A stretch of 8,830 bases of DNA, from the NCBI GenBank assembly GCA_019420425.1, contig JAHZHG010000093.1, forward strand, positions 1 through 8,830. Reading direction: 5' to 3'. Shown one piece after another: positions 1 through 7,068 of the stretch. The position numbers were made by a program, and so were the translations under genes. This stretch comes from Clostridiales bacterium (GTDB lineage Bacteria; Bacillota; Clostridia; Lachnospirales; Lachnospiraceae). The first letter of the stretch is position 1. Each line of letters opens with the position of its first letter. A model generated the notes under the pieces. It worked only from the letters and a program-made list of their open reading frames with translations, was not told the DNA's origin and made no database searches.

Positions 1-143
1 CGCGCAGCTCGACGCAGAGCAGACCGGCAGCGCGCAGCTCGACGCAGAGCAGACTGGCAGCGCGCAGCTCGACGCAGAGCAGTCCGGCAGCGCGCAGGCC
101 AACGCAGGCCAGCCATCCGGCAGCGCGCAGGCCAATGCAGACC
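1..143 (+). repeat. 30-bp in-frame tandem repeat coding for a decapeptide
   Basis: Three near-identical 30-bp units occupy 1-30, 31-60 and 61-90. They differ at only a few bases near the end of the unit (gaccgg, gactgg, gtccgg). A 33-bp variant follows at 91-123 and a partial, diverged copy at 124-143; a further echo (GCGCAGGCCAGG) is seen near 222-234. All copies stay in frame and encode AQLDAEQ(T/S)GS or AQANA(G/D)Q variants. The array continues past the left edge, so its copy number is unknown. The near identity of the first units points to recent expansion by slippage or recombination. The stretch is clearly richer in GC than the genes that follow. Confidence 0.9.
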
Positions 144-478
144 AATCTGCGGTCAGTGCCAGGTCCGGCGCAGGTCAGTCAGACAGCGGCGGCCAGACCG
201 GCGTAAACCAGTCAGACAACAGCGCGCAGGCCAGGGCGGGCCAGACGGCCGATTCCGACCAGTCCGGTTCATCGCAGACCGCTCAGCAAACCGACGAGAC
301 CGTACCTACAATGACCAGGCCGGTGCAGTCCTCCTACACCATAAAGGCCGGAGATACACTGGCAGATATCTGCACCGCCTATTACGGTGACATCTCCCGT
401 CTGGAAGAGATCTGTGAGCTGAATCACATCGCCGACGGAAATGTTGTTATCCCCGGACAGAAAATTGTACTTCCGTAG
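2..478 (+). CDS. LysM-domain protein with Ala/Gln/Ser-rich tandem repeats (5' end missing)
   Basis: The reading frame is open from the left edge to a TAG at 476-478, giving 158 visible residues; the start lies outside the window. The first two thirds are low-complexity and hydrophilic, rich in Ala, Gln, Ser, Gly and Asp. They open with three copies of a decapeptide AQLDAEQ(T/S)GS and continue in decayed copies. From residue 112 (nt 335) to the end there is one LysM domain: YTIKAGDTLADI at its start, a middle ICELNHI segment, and VIPGQKIVLP at the stop. LysM domains bind N-acetylglucosamine-containing glycans such as peptidoglycan, so this end probably docks to the cell wall, with the repeat acting as a flexible spacer. 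The N-terminal part, possibly a membrane anchor, cannot be seen. It probably shares an operon with the next gene, 49 nt downstream. The LysM call is firm; the protein's overall role is unknown. Confidence 0.85.
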   Translation, partial: AQLDAEQTGSAQLDAEQTGSAQLDAEQSGSAQANAGQPSGSAQANADQSAVSARSGAGQSDSGGQTGVNQSDNSAQARAGQTADSDQSGSSQTAQQTDETVPTMTRPVQSSYTIKAGDTLADICTAYYGDISRLEEICELNHIADGNVVIPGQKIVLP

Positions 479-527
479 ATTCCGTAAATAGTGTATACTG
501 TTCGATAGGGAAGAAGGTACAGCACAT

Positions 528-1766
528 ATGAATAAGATAAAACAAATATTGCACTCCGCCGGTTCCCTGTTCAGCCGTCCCTTCCGGAAGGCCGAGGGAC
601 CGGCGGAGGCCGTTTCAGAAGAAAAATTCATCAGCCATTATTTTCAGACTGCCCGCTCCCGGAGAGCTCTGGCAGTCGTGGTTCTGGCAGCAGTGCTGCT
701 GGTCAGCTGGCTGATCTACCGCTCCGTTCACGTATACCGGGACTACACGATTGTTTCCTCGACAGAGCGGAACGACAGCAGCGCGACCAGCTATCTGGTG
801 ATGGACGGCCAGCTGCTCAAATACAGTCCGGACGGCGTATCCTGTATCAGTATGTCAAATGAAGTAAAATGGAGCACCACCTTTAGTATTCAGGCCCCGC
901 TGATCGATATCTGCGGCGGCACGGCAGCAGTAGCCGAGCAGAAGGGCAACCAGATTTATGTTTTCGGTGAGGACGGCCTGATGGGCCAGTTCAAAACCGA
1001 TTTTCCAATTCTCAAGCTGCGGGTAGCCAGTCAGGGAGTGGTAGCAGTGGCGCTGGAGGATGGAGAAGTCACCTGGATCAAGCTTTTCGACAGCGAAGGC
1101 AATGAACTGGTTTCCGACCGCAGCTCCATCACCGAATCCGGATATCCGGTGGCTCTCGACATTTCCGACAATGGGCAACGACTGGCCGTTTCTTACCTGT
1201 GCGCGGCCGAAGGCTCCGTTTACACCCGCGTAGTATTCTACGGCTTTGACTCTGTAGGCCAGGGCAAGGCGAACAACGAGATCGGTTCTGCCGAATATAC
1301 CGACGCCATTGTCCCGGAAATATATTTCACCTCCGGCGATACCGCTGTTGCCGTAAAAGACCGCGGTTTCTCCGTGTTCCGCGGCAAGCAGGAGCCGAGC
1401 GAGCGGGCAGCTGTGGAGTTTGAGCAGGAAATTCTCAGCGTGTTTCACGACGATACGTACATCGGTTTTATTTTCGCCAACGACTCCGCTGAAGAAAATA
1501 AAGAAAAATACCGGATGGAGATTTATAATCTAAACGGCAAACGGGTGGGAAGACGGAATTTTGATTTCGAATATAAAGAAATTAAAATGATGGACGGGAA
1601 AATATTAATGAATAACGAGAAAAACTGTGTGATTTACACAAAGGGCGGGAAAACGCTGTTTGAAACGGCATATGAAAAGCCGATCAGTTATTTTGCCAGC
1701 ATTCCCGGCTTCCGGAGATATCTGGTAATCACTCCCGACAGCATTGATAAGATCCGCATGAGATAG
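528..1766 (+). CDS. Membrane-anchored beta-propeller-like protein (DUF5711-like)
   Basis: This 412-residue protein starts at an ATG preceded by AGAAGG (512-517) at a suitable distance. Residues 1-46 are polar and basic, ending in RSRR. One hydrophobic segment (about 47-65) follows and the remaining ~345 residues are soluble, so the positive-inside rule puts the large C-terminal part outside the cell. That part shows repeated short strand-turn-strand units typical of WD40/PQQ-like propellers, for example LLKYSPDG, QIYVFGEDGLMGQF and VTWIKLFDSEGNEL. The layout fits the DUF5711 family common in Lachnospiraceae, whose function is not established. It sits between a LysM protein and a CvpA-type protein, which suggests an envelope role as a scaffold or sensor. 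No catalytic motif is visible. The family name is recalled from layout and context, so it is less certain than the membrane and propeller description. Confidence 0.8.
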   Translation: MNKIKQILHSAGSLFSRPFRKAEGPAEAVSEEKFISHYFQTARSRRALAVVVLAAVLLVSWLIYRSVHVYRDYTIVSSTERNDSSATSYLVMDGQLLKYSPDGVSCISMSNEVKWSTTFSIQAPLIDICGGTAAVAEQKGNQIYVFGEDGLMGQFKTDFPILKLRVASQGVVAVALEDGEVTWIKLFDSEGNELVSDRSSITESGYPVALDISDNGQRLAVSYLCAAEGSVYTRVVFYGFDSVGQGKANNEIGSAEYTDAIVPEIYFTSGDTAVAVKDRGFSVFRGKQEPSERAAVEFEQEILSVFHDDTYIGFIFANDSAEENKEKYRMEIYNLNGKRVGRRNFDFEYKEIKMMDGKILMNNEKNCVIYTKGGKTLFETAYEKPISYFASIPGFRRYLVITPDSIDKIRMR

Positions 1767-1777
1767 GAGTTAATATG
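1764..1777 (+). promoter_or_regulatory. Ribosome binding site overlapping the upstream stop codon
   Basis: The TAG stop of the propeller gene (1764-1766) is part of the sequence TAGGAG, which supplies the AGGAG ribosome binding site (1765-1769) for the CvpA-type gene starting at ATG 1775. Termination and re-initiation therefore occur within about 10 nt. This fixes the start of the downstream gene and suggests translational coupling of the two membrane proteins. Confidence 0.8.
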
Positions 1778-2764
1778 AACATATTATTAGTGATTGTAAT
1801 ACTGATCCTGTTTTTCTTTGCACTGCGCGGCTATCAGAAGGGCTTTGTACGCAAGCTGGCGTCCATGCTCTCTCTGGTGATATCCATTGTACTGGTTTCT
1901 GCGGCCCTGCCGTATATCACCACCTATATTAAGGTGAACACACCGATCTATACCTTTCTGGTTCTGCAATGCCAGAAGGTTATACAGACCGAGGTCAGCA
2001 GCCAGCTGGAGGGCGGCAGTGAATTTAACAAAACCCAGTCTGCGGAAGGCTCGCTTGACCGGGACCTGATCCGGTCTACACTGGAAGAATACGGTCTGGA
2101 CGGCAGTATGATTGACGGCCTGAGCGACGAGGATATCATCAGCCTGGGTAAAGAGTATCTGGGCGAGGATGCAGTAAACAACTATATCGAGAGCGGAGAT
2201 ATATCTGCCCTTGATCCTTACGATACGCTGGGCCTTGGCGACGGCGCCGAGTCGGGAGAAAATCTCGGCAGCGGAATCAGCGGGGCTATCCAGGAGCTAA
2301 GCCAGGTACAGCAGACCGAAATCATCAAACAGCTGAAGCTCCCGAAATTTATCCAGGATCTTCTGATCAGCAATAACAATAAAACAGGCTACGCAAAGCT
2401 CTCGGCGAACAGCTTCCAGCAGTATATTGTGCATTATCTGGCCACCATACTGCTGAATGTATTAGCCTTCGTCGTAGCGCTGATTGTTGTGCAGCTGATT
2501 CTCAGCATTATATTCATGCTGCTGAACCTGCTGGTCAAACTGCCCATACTCAGGTTTATCAACAAGGTGCTGGGCCTTGGAATCGGCGGCCTGCAGGGCC
2601 TTTTGGCAATCTGGCTCCTCTTTGCCGTGATCTCCTTTTTCTCCATGACTGAGATCGGCAGCCAGGCCGTAGCCATGATCGGGGAAAGCGCCTTTTTAAC
2701 CTGGCTCTATGAGTCAAATCTCTTCCTCAAAATCATCATGCAGATCACGGCGGCAATCTTATAA
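1775..2764 (+). CDS. CvpA-family membrane protein with an enlarged extracytoplasmic loop
   Basis: This 329-residue protein has four predicted membrane segments at about 2-16, 29-51, 220-250 and 268-291. The first two flank the basic turn RGYQKGFVRK, a hallmark of the CvpA (colicin V production) family. A second basic turn, KLPILRFINK, lies between segments three and four, followed by the glycine-rich LGLGIGGLQGLL typical of the family. Basic residues place both short turns in the cytoplasm, so residues 52-219 lie outside. This loop is long, acidic and rich in Ser and Gly, whereas compact CvpA proteins of about 160-220 residues have only a short one. CvpA proteins are linked in other bacteria to envelope integrity and stress tolerance; the molecular activity is not settled. 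The gene follows the propeller gene by 8 nt and is probably the last of its operon. Confidence 0.85.
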   Translation: MNILLVIVILILFFFALRGYQKGFVRKLASMLSLVISIVLVSAALPYITTYIKVNTPIYTFLVLQCQKVIQTEVSSQLEGGSEFNKTQSAEGSLDRDLIRSTLEEYGLDGSMIDGLSDEDIISLGKEYLGEDAVNNYIESGDISALDPYDTLGLGDGAESGENLGSGISGAIQELSQVQQTEIIKQLKLPKFIQDLLISNNNKTGYAKLSANSFQQYIVHYLATILLNVLAFVVALIVVQLILSIIFMLLNLLVKLPILRFINKVLGLGIGGLQGLLAIWLLFAVISFFSMTEIGSQAVAMIGESAFLTWLYESNLFLKIIMQITAAIL

Positions 2765-2812
2765 ACAGATTTCCGGCAGTGCAGTTATTCTTCTGGGCTG
2801 CCGGAAATCTGT
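2765..2812. terminator. Hairpin between convergent genes, probable bidirectional terminator
   Basis: A perfect 15-bp inverted repeat (2765-2779 and 2798-2812, ACAGATTTCCGGCAG and its complement) encloses an 18-nt loop. It begins one base after the TAA of the CvpA-type gene. It also covers the last codons and stop codon of the response regulator gene on the other strand. Neither side has a long U-run: the minus-strand product continues with TTATAAG and the plus-strand product with CGAAAATAAG. Termination strength is therefore uncertain, and the hairpin may instead mainly stabilise the 3' ends. Confidence 0.6.
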
Positions 2813-4374
2813 CGAAAATAAGTTTTCATTTCTCCCACAGTCATTCCTGTAGATTTTTTAAATACTTTATAGAAATAGTTGGCATTGCTATAGCCGACAT
2901 TCTTACCGATTTCCTTTACTGTGCTGTTTCCCTGGCGGATCAACAGGATAGCGTGATGAATCCGTACCTCAGTCAGGAGATCGATAAAATTCAGCTTCAG
3001 CTGCTGCTTAATTAGGCGGCTTAGATAAAAAGAGCTGATCCCGATTTTATCTGCAATTTCATCCAGAGAAAGATCCTGCCGGTAATTTTTTTCGAGATAC
3101 AGCACAGTTTTCTCTACATAGACCTCCTGAGATTTTTTAATCTGCGGACGGATCAGAAACAATGCAATACAATCCGCGATTTTTTCACAAAGCTCCTCCT
3201 GCGTTTGACAGGACTGCAGCTTTTGCGTAGAACGAATAAAGGAAAAAGACAGCGGATTTACCCCATACTGATTGTGCAGCTTGTCCCAGAGGGAGAGGAT
3301 CAGGTTGAGCGCCGCGATTTTCGCATGGGGCAGAGCATAGTGCTCCCTGGTCAAGAGAGCAGAAAATTGCTCCACCTGTTTCTGAATTTTCTCAGTTATT
3401 GCTCCTTCTTTTACAAGCTCAGAGGCAATGGCGTCCAGCAGAGGCTTTAGCGGCAGCCTGGGATAAGATTTCAGGGAGGACTCTTCAAAAAAGCCGATCA
3501 TATCCCCGCGGGCCATAGCCAGATTACACTCCTGGAAGGCTTCGTGCATCTGCCGGAAATCGGTTTTCCATTGGCTAAAGCCAAAGCATACCGTTAGTCC
3601 GGTCTGCTTCAGTATTTTTTCGGAGAGGATATGGGCAATGTTTCTGGCCCAAAGCTGACACTCGTCCTCCGGCATCGGTTTGCCGGGAATCAGGAAAAGA
3701 TACAGAACATCCTGATATGGTTTCATCTGATAGTGGGTAAACGCGCCGAGATTGTCTGCGATAATCTTTTCCACCGGGGGAATCCATGCGCCGTGAAATC
3801 CGGGAGCAGAATCAGCGGGGGAGACAGAGGCAAACAAACCGCCCTGAAATGGTTCCGAAAGCGTCTGACAGTAAAGACGAAAGCTGTTTTCATTTGGCTC
3901 GCCCAAGAATACGGAAGACATAATATTATCCTCTACAGCGGTTCTCATCTGCTCCACCATCCGGTCTTTTTCCTGAGAAACACGGGAATAGCTGCGTTCA
4001 CGGTCAATCTGTGCGATGGCCCGGTTTAATGCATCCGAAAAGTTCTCATGCTCGATGGGCTTTAACAGATATCCGGATGCGCCAAGGGAGATAGCCTCCT
4101 GAATATAGGAGAAATCATCGTAAGCCGTATTAATAATGATTTTCATGGAAAAGGATTTCAGCCGCAGAATCTTCAGAGCCTCCAGCCCGGTCAGCCCAGG
4201 CATTTCAATATCTACAATGGCAATATCCGGTTGATATTTCTCCACACTTTTCATAAACTCAATTCCATTGGCAGCGCTGGGCAGCAATTCAATATCCGGA
4301 TAGTGGTTCTGAATCCGCATTTCTAGCCCATAGCGCTCCATTGCCTCGTCATCTGCAATAATCAGTGAATACAT
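2785..4374 (-). CDS. YesN-type response regulator, AraC family
   Basis: This 529-residue protein is a cytoplasmic transcription regulator. Residues 1-125 form a CheY-like receiver with the acidic pair D8/D9, phosphoacceptor D55 (in IVDIEMPG), T83 (in NTAYDD) and K105-P106; all the expected residues are present. Residues about 170-290 form a linker domain whose end (TVCFGFSQWKTDFRQMHEAF) resembles the degenerate GGDEF-like middle domain of YesN-type regulators. A helical stretch follows. The C-terminus (about 420-525) is an AraC DNA-binding domain with two helix-turn-helix units, LSLDEIADKIGISSFYLSRL and STVKEIGKNVGYSNANYFYK. It is 15 nt downstream of the sensor kinase gene, with AGAGGG at 4381-4386 as ribosome binding site, so the two are a cognate pair. 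Regulators of this kind usually control carbohydrate uptake or breakdown genes. The adjacent esterase gene and its own operon are candidate targets (inference). Confidence 0.95.
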   Translation of the reverse strand: MYSLIIADDEAMERYGLEMRIQNHYPDIELLPSAANGIEFMKSVEKYQPDIAIVDIEMPGLTGLEALKILRLKSFSMKIIINTAYDDFSYIQEAISLGASGYLLKPIEHENFSDALNRAIAQIDRERSYSRVSQEKDRMVEQMRTAVEDNIMSSVFLGEPNENSFRLYCQTLSEPFQGGLFASVSPADSAPGFHGAWIPPVEKIIADNLGAFTHYQMKPYQDVLYLFLIPGKPMPEDECQLWARNIAHILSEKILKQTGLTVCFGFSQWKTDFRQMHEAFQECNLAMARGDMIGFFEESSLKSYPRLPLKPLLDAIASELVKEGAITEKIQKQVEQFSALLTREHYALPHAKIAALNLILSLWDKLHNQYGVNPLSFSFIRSTQKLQSCQTQEELCEKIADCIALFLIRPQIKKSQEVYVEKTVLYLEKNYRQDLSLDEIADKIGISSFYLSRLIKQQLKLNFIDLLTEVRIHHAILLIRQGNSTVKEIGKNVGYSNANYFYKVFKKSTGMTVGEMKTYFRQISGSPEE

Positions 4375-4389
4375 ATGTTTCCCTCTTTC

Positions 4390-5928
4390 TTAACGCGCAT
4401 CCCCAAGCTCACAGGGAAGGAGCAGGCGGATTTCCGTCTGCACTCTTGGCGTACTGGATATCTCTATCTGGGCTTTTTGGTCGTACAAAAGCTGAAGGCG
4501 CATGTAGACATTAGCCAGGCCAATTTTTTCCATTTGCATATCCGGACTGCACAGCTCCTGTTGAAGCTCCTGTATACGTTCCGGAGACATACCCAGGCCG
4601 TTATCACCGATAGAAATGATCCCGAGACGGCGTTCATCGTCATACTGAGTTCGGATCAGAACCCGGCCGTTTTCTGTGTAGGTGCCTACACCGTGGGTAA
4701 TGGCATTCTCAATCAGCGGCTGCAGAATCAGACAGGGCACCCGCATCTGGTGAAACCGTTCATCAAGATCAAATTCAAACTCAATCCGGTCGCCCATGCG
4801 CTGCTCTTGCAGGTAGATATAGTTGCCCAGCATGGACAGCTCTCTGGCCAGGGTAACGGTTTTCCCCATGCTGCCCAGACTGTAGCGCAAAAGCTCCGCT
4901 GTCTTTCCAAGGAGAAATACGGTTGTGTCCGAATCGCCCACATAGGCCGTCTGAGCAATCATATTCAGCGTATTGAAAAGAAAATGAGGGTTGATCTGCA
5001 TTTGCAGGACCTTCATCTCACTGGATTTCAGCAGATTGCTGATCCGCAGATTTTCCAGCTCTTTTTCAACAAGAGCCACCTTGGCGCTGGCATTTTCTTT
5101 GATTTCGGAGATATACGAGCGGATCTGCTCAATCATCAGATTAAATGCATTTGTCAGAAGCGTGATCTCACTGTCGTCCGGGCTATTGACCGGAATCCGT
5201 TCAAATTCGTCAATTTTTCCATCTAGAATCATTTCGGCGGAGTGTGCCAGCGTCAAAATCGGCCGGGCCACCTGGCTGGTCAGTTTTTTGGCCTGCAGCA
5301 CACCGAGGATCATCATCAGCCCCAGAGCGGTGATCAGCAAAAGAACATAGGCGAAGGTTTTCATATTTAGAATGGAATGCACCTCCTCCATATTCTCCAG
5401 CATAGCCAGCTGAAGAGAGCCAAAGTCGGAATAGAGAATTGCGTAAATCTCCTGCATCTCAAAATAAATCACATTTACCTCTGACAGGAGTGAGGCGTTA
5501 ACCTGATCATGGCTGAGCGCGTTTGTTTTGATGCACAGGGAAGAAAACAAGGTCTGATAGCTCTTGAGCAGTTCCTTCATGTCGCGTATATTCCGGTTGT
5601 AATTTTTGCCGAGACTCTGGTTTTCCAGCCGGTCAAGGAGAGCGCTTAGCTCATTAAAATCCAGATAGACCTGCTCTGCAGCAGCTTCCGAAGGAAGATT
5701 GTCCTGCCAGTACAGACCGATATTGCTGTTTTGCTGCTCCAGTTCGGAATAAAAACGATTTAGGCAGAGGTTCTGATCAATGATATTGTTGTACTCCCGT
5801 ACGGTAACAAAGTGAAAGTACAGCGTGCAGAGAATGAACAGCACACTTAGGGAAAGAGACATAAAAAAGTAACGAGTCAGCTGCCTTTGGATTTGATTTT
5901 TGGCCTGGGGATTCAATACGTGTACCAT
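4390..5928 (-). CDS. YesM/LytS-like sensor histidine kinase
   Basis: This 512-residue membrane kinase has transmembrane segments at about 21-42 and 191-212 that enclose a ~148-residue, mostly helical extracytoplasmic domain without a recognisable ligand pocket. A HAMP region (about 213-270) and a coiled-coil linker (about 270-305) lead to the His_kinase domain with NPHFLFN, where H315 is the likely phosphoacceptor. The ATPase domain follows, with the N-box LQPLIENAITHG (402-413), DNGLGM (442-447) and IGLANVYMRL (469-478). This arrangement is that of the YesM/LytS class. The ATG lies inside the end of the binding-protein gene (16-nt overlap) and is preceded by AAGGAGG. Its simple sensor domain and coupling to the binding protein suggest that it reads ligand occupancy of that protein rather than binding a sugar itself, as in the XylFII-LytS system. 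The ligand is unknown. Confidence 0.95.
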   Translation of the reverse strand: MVHVLNPQAKNQIQRQLTRYFFMSLSLSVLFILCTLYFHFVTVREYNNIIDQNLCLNRFYSELEQQNSNIGLYWQDNLPSEAAAEQVYLDFNELSALLDRLENQSLGKNYNRNIRDMKELLKSYQTLFSSLCIKTNALSHDQVNASLLSEVNVIYFEMQEIYAILYSDFGSLQLAMLENMEEVHSILNMKTFAYVLLLITALGLMMILGVLQAKKLTSQVARPILTLAHSAEMILDGKIDEFERIPVNSPDDSEITLLTNAFNLMIEQIRSYISEIKENASAKVALVEKELENLRISNLLKSSEMKVLQMQINPHFLFNTLNMIAQTAYVGDSDTTVFLLGKTAELLRYSLGSMGKTVTLARELSMLGNYIYLQEQRMGDRIEFEFDLDERFHQMRVPCLILQPLIENAITHGVGTYTENGRVLIRTQYDDERRLGIISIGDNGLGMSPERIQELQQELCSPDMQMEKIGLANVYMRLQLLYDQKAQIEISSTPRVQTEIRLLLPCELGDAR

Positions 5929-6893
5929 GCTACCTCCTTACTGGTGTAGTTATACATCTGATCCATGTTTTCTGGTTTAATGCTCTGGACCCCTGTGCGG
6001 ATGACAGAAGGCTGCTGGGTCTGGCCCTTTAGGTATTTTGAAAGGTACTCGACTGCTCTCTGTCCCATAATATAGGGATCTTGTTGGATGGTAGAATAGA
6101 TTTTTCCCTTTTCCAGACATTCAATTGCATAGGAACTGGTGTCAAACGTTACGGTTACCAGGTCGGAATATTTCTCATGATTTTCCAGAATAAAGCGGCT
6201 CATCGCACTGGAGGAGTACCCTTCCACACAAAAAACGGTGTTCACCTGAGGATAGGCATCCAGCATACGGACGATCTTTTCTTTCATTACCATGTACTGC
6301 TCACTTCCGGAAAGCACGGTTTCCACCTGCAGATTCGGATATTCGGAAATAGCCGCATAGAAACCGTCGATACGCTCCTCTTGGTTTTCGGAGGAAAGGG
6401 CGTTTTTCAAAATAGCAATCCGGCCGTTTCCGGAGGTAGCTTCCGCGATATCCCTTCCGGCAAGATAGCCGGCTTCATAATTGTCTGTTCCGATGTAACA
6501 GAGGCGGTTGCTTTCCGGAATATCATAGTCAATCAGAACCACGGGGATTCCGGCGGCGCTGGCCATCTCCAGTACCTCGGGAAACTCTTCCGAATTTTCT
6601 ATGCCGGCAGTGATAATCCCGTCTACGTGGGCGTAGATCGCACTTTTGATATAACGAATCTGTTTAACCGTATCCGGTTCGGTAAAGCCGATACATTTTA
6701 CATTTATTCCCTGGCTGTTGCATTCATCGAGGATTCCGCTGGCAGTGAGCCCCCAGTATCCTGAATTGGCATACGGGGAGACAAATGTGATATTTACGGA
6801 ATCCGCCTCCTGAGGTTTCTCAAAATCTGGCCCAAGCAGAAGCAAAAAGGCGATGAGAAAAACGCCCATAATCAGTGCGATTGTTTTTTTCAT
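5913..6893 (-). CDS. Membrane-anchored periplasmic-type sugar-binding protein (sensor subunit)
   Basis: I choose the ATG at 6891-6893 (326 residues). It is preceded by GGGGAGGAG (6903-6911) and lies downstream of a clear promoter; a longer frame back to 7040 would run through that promoter and a terminator. Residues 4-20 form a hydrophobic segment after MKK. There is no lipobox cysteine and no convincing cleavage site, so this is probably an uncleaved anchor. Residues 33-310 match the ribose/galactose-binding (Peripla_BP_4) fold: NITFVSPYANSGYWG at the start, DGIITAG, IPVVLIDYDIP, YIGTDNYEAGYLAG (133-146), VTFDTSSYAIE and TIQQDPYIMGQRAVEYL. Normal transport-binding proteins of Gram-positives are lipoproteins beside permease genes. 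This one is anchored by a helix and translationally coupled to a kinase, as in XylFII-type sensors. It probably presents a sugar-bound state to the kinase. Which sugar is bound cannot be told from sequence. Confidence 0.88.
   Translation of the reverse strand: MKKTIALIMGVFLIAFLLLLGPDFEKPQEADSVNITFVSPYANSGYWGLTASGILDECNSQGINVKCIGFTEPDTVKQIRYIKSAIYAHVDGIITAGIENSEEFPEVLEMASAAGIPVVLIDYDIPESNRLCYIGTDNYEAGYLAGRDIAEATSGNGRIAILKNALSSENQEERIDGFYAAISEYPNLQVETVLSGSEQYMVMKEKIVRMLDAYPQVNTVFCVEGYSSSAMSRFILENHEKYSDLVTVTFDTSSYAIECLEKGKIYSTIQQDPYIMGQRAVEYLSKYLKGQTQQPSVIRTGVQSIKPENMDQMYNYTSKEVAWYTY
5926..5939 (-). promoter_or_regulatory. Strong ribosome binding site of the kinase gene inside the upstream coding sequence
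   Basis: On the minus strand AAGGAGG (5933-5939) lies 4 nt before the kinase ATG (5926-5928), within the last codons of the binding-protein gene that ends at 5913. It decides the kinase start and makes tight co-translation of binding protein and kinase likely, which fits proteins that act as a complex. Confidence 0.8.
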
Positions 6894-6956
6894 TGTGGTT
6901 TTCTCCTCCCCGGGAACTTGTGCTGCCTGAATATGCAGTATATAGTAGGTAAAATC

Positions 6957-6985
6957 ATTATATAAAAAATACTTGGGAACTACAA
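6957..6985 (-). promoter_or_regulatory. Sigma-A-type promoter of the sensor operon
   Basis: Reading the minus strand, TTGTAG (6980-6985) is followed after exactly 17 nt by a perfect TATAAT (6957-6962). Transcription would start near 6950, leaving a leader of about 57 nt before the binding-protein ATG. It lies between the esterase terminator and the operon, so the three sensor genes can be transcribed independently of the esterase. The good -10 box with a partial -35 box suggests moderate basal expression. Confidence 0.75.
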
Positions 6986-7000
6986 GAAAGAAACGATCGG

Positions 7001-7043
7001 AGAGAAAAGGTGCCGCCGTATCATAATGATTTGGCGGCACCTT
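7001..7043 (-). terminator. Rho-independent terminator of the esterase gene
   Basis: A perfect 11-bp GC-rich inverted repeat (7007-7017 and 7033-7043, AAGGTGCCGCC and complement) has a 15-nt loop. On the minus strand it is followed by TTTTCTCT, a short pyrimidine-rich tail. It lies 25 nt after the esterase stop codon and 15 nt before the -35 box of the sensor operon. It therefore separates the two transcription units, although the modest U-tract may allow some readthrough. Confidence 0.8.
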
Positions 7044-7068
7044 CCATATTCGTGAGAGTGATTTGGAA

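Noticed and set aside
1..143. CRISPR array as an explanation for the repeat at the left edge
   Set aside because: Units are directly adjacent without spacers, vary within the unit and keep an open reading frame ending in a LysM domain.
470..500. Possible promoter (TATACT at 494-499) before the propeller gene
   Set aside because: No -35 hexamer is found at 16-18 nt and the gap from the preceding gene is only 49 nt, so operon transcription is the simpler reading.
855..1448. 197-codon minus-strand frame antisense to the propeller gene
   Set aside because: It is a mirror of a well-supported gene, with no ribosome binding site and no motif.
2814..2827. GAAAA-TAAG-TTTTC hairpin after the convergent terminator
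   Set aside because: It is a short A/T stem lying fully inside the response regulator coding region and explained by its codons.
4375..5226. 283-codon plus-strand frame antisense to the sensor kinase
   Set aside because: It lies wholly opposite a kinase with every catalytic motif intact, has no ribosome binding site at its start and its translation shows no domain.
6081..6764. 227-codon plus-strand frame antisense to the binding protein
   Set aside because: The opposite strand encodes a clear sugar-binding fold; this frame has no start signal or recognisable motif.
6894..7040. Upstream extension of the binding-protein frame to an ATG at 7040
   Set aside because: The extra 49 codons run through the esterase terminator hairpin and the TATAAT promoter and lack a ribosome binding site; the ATG at 6893 has GGGGAGGAG and starts a proper membrane anchor.
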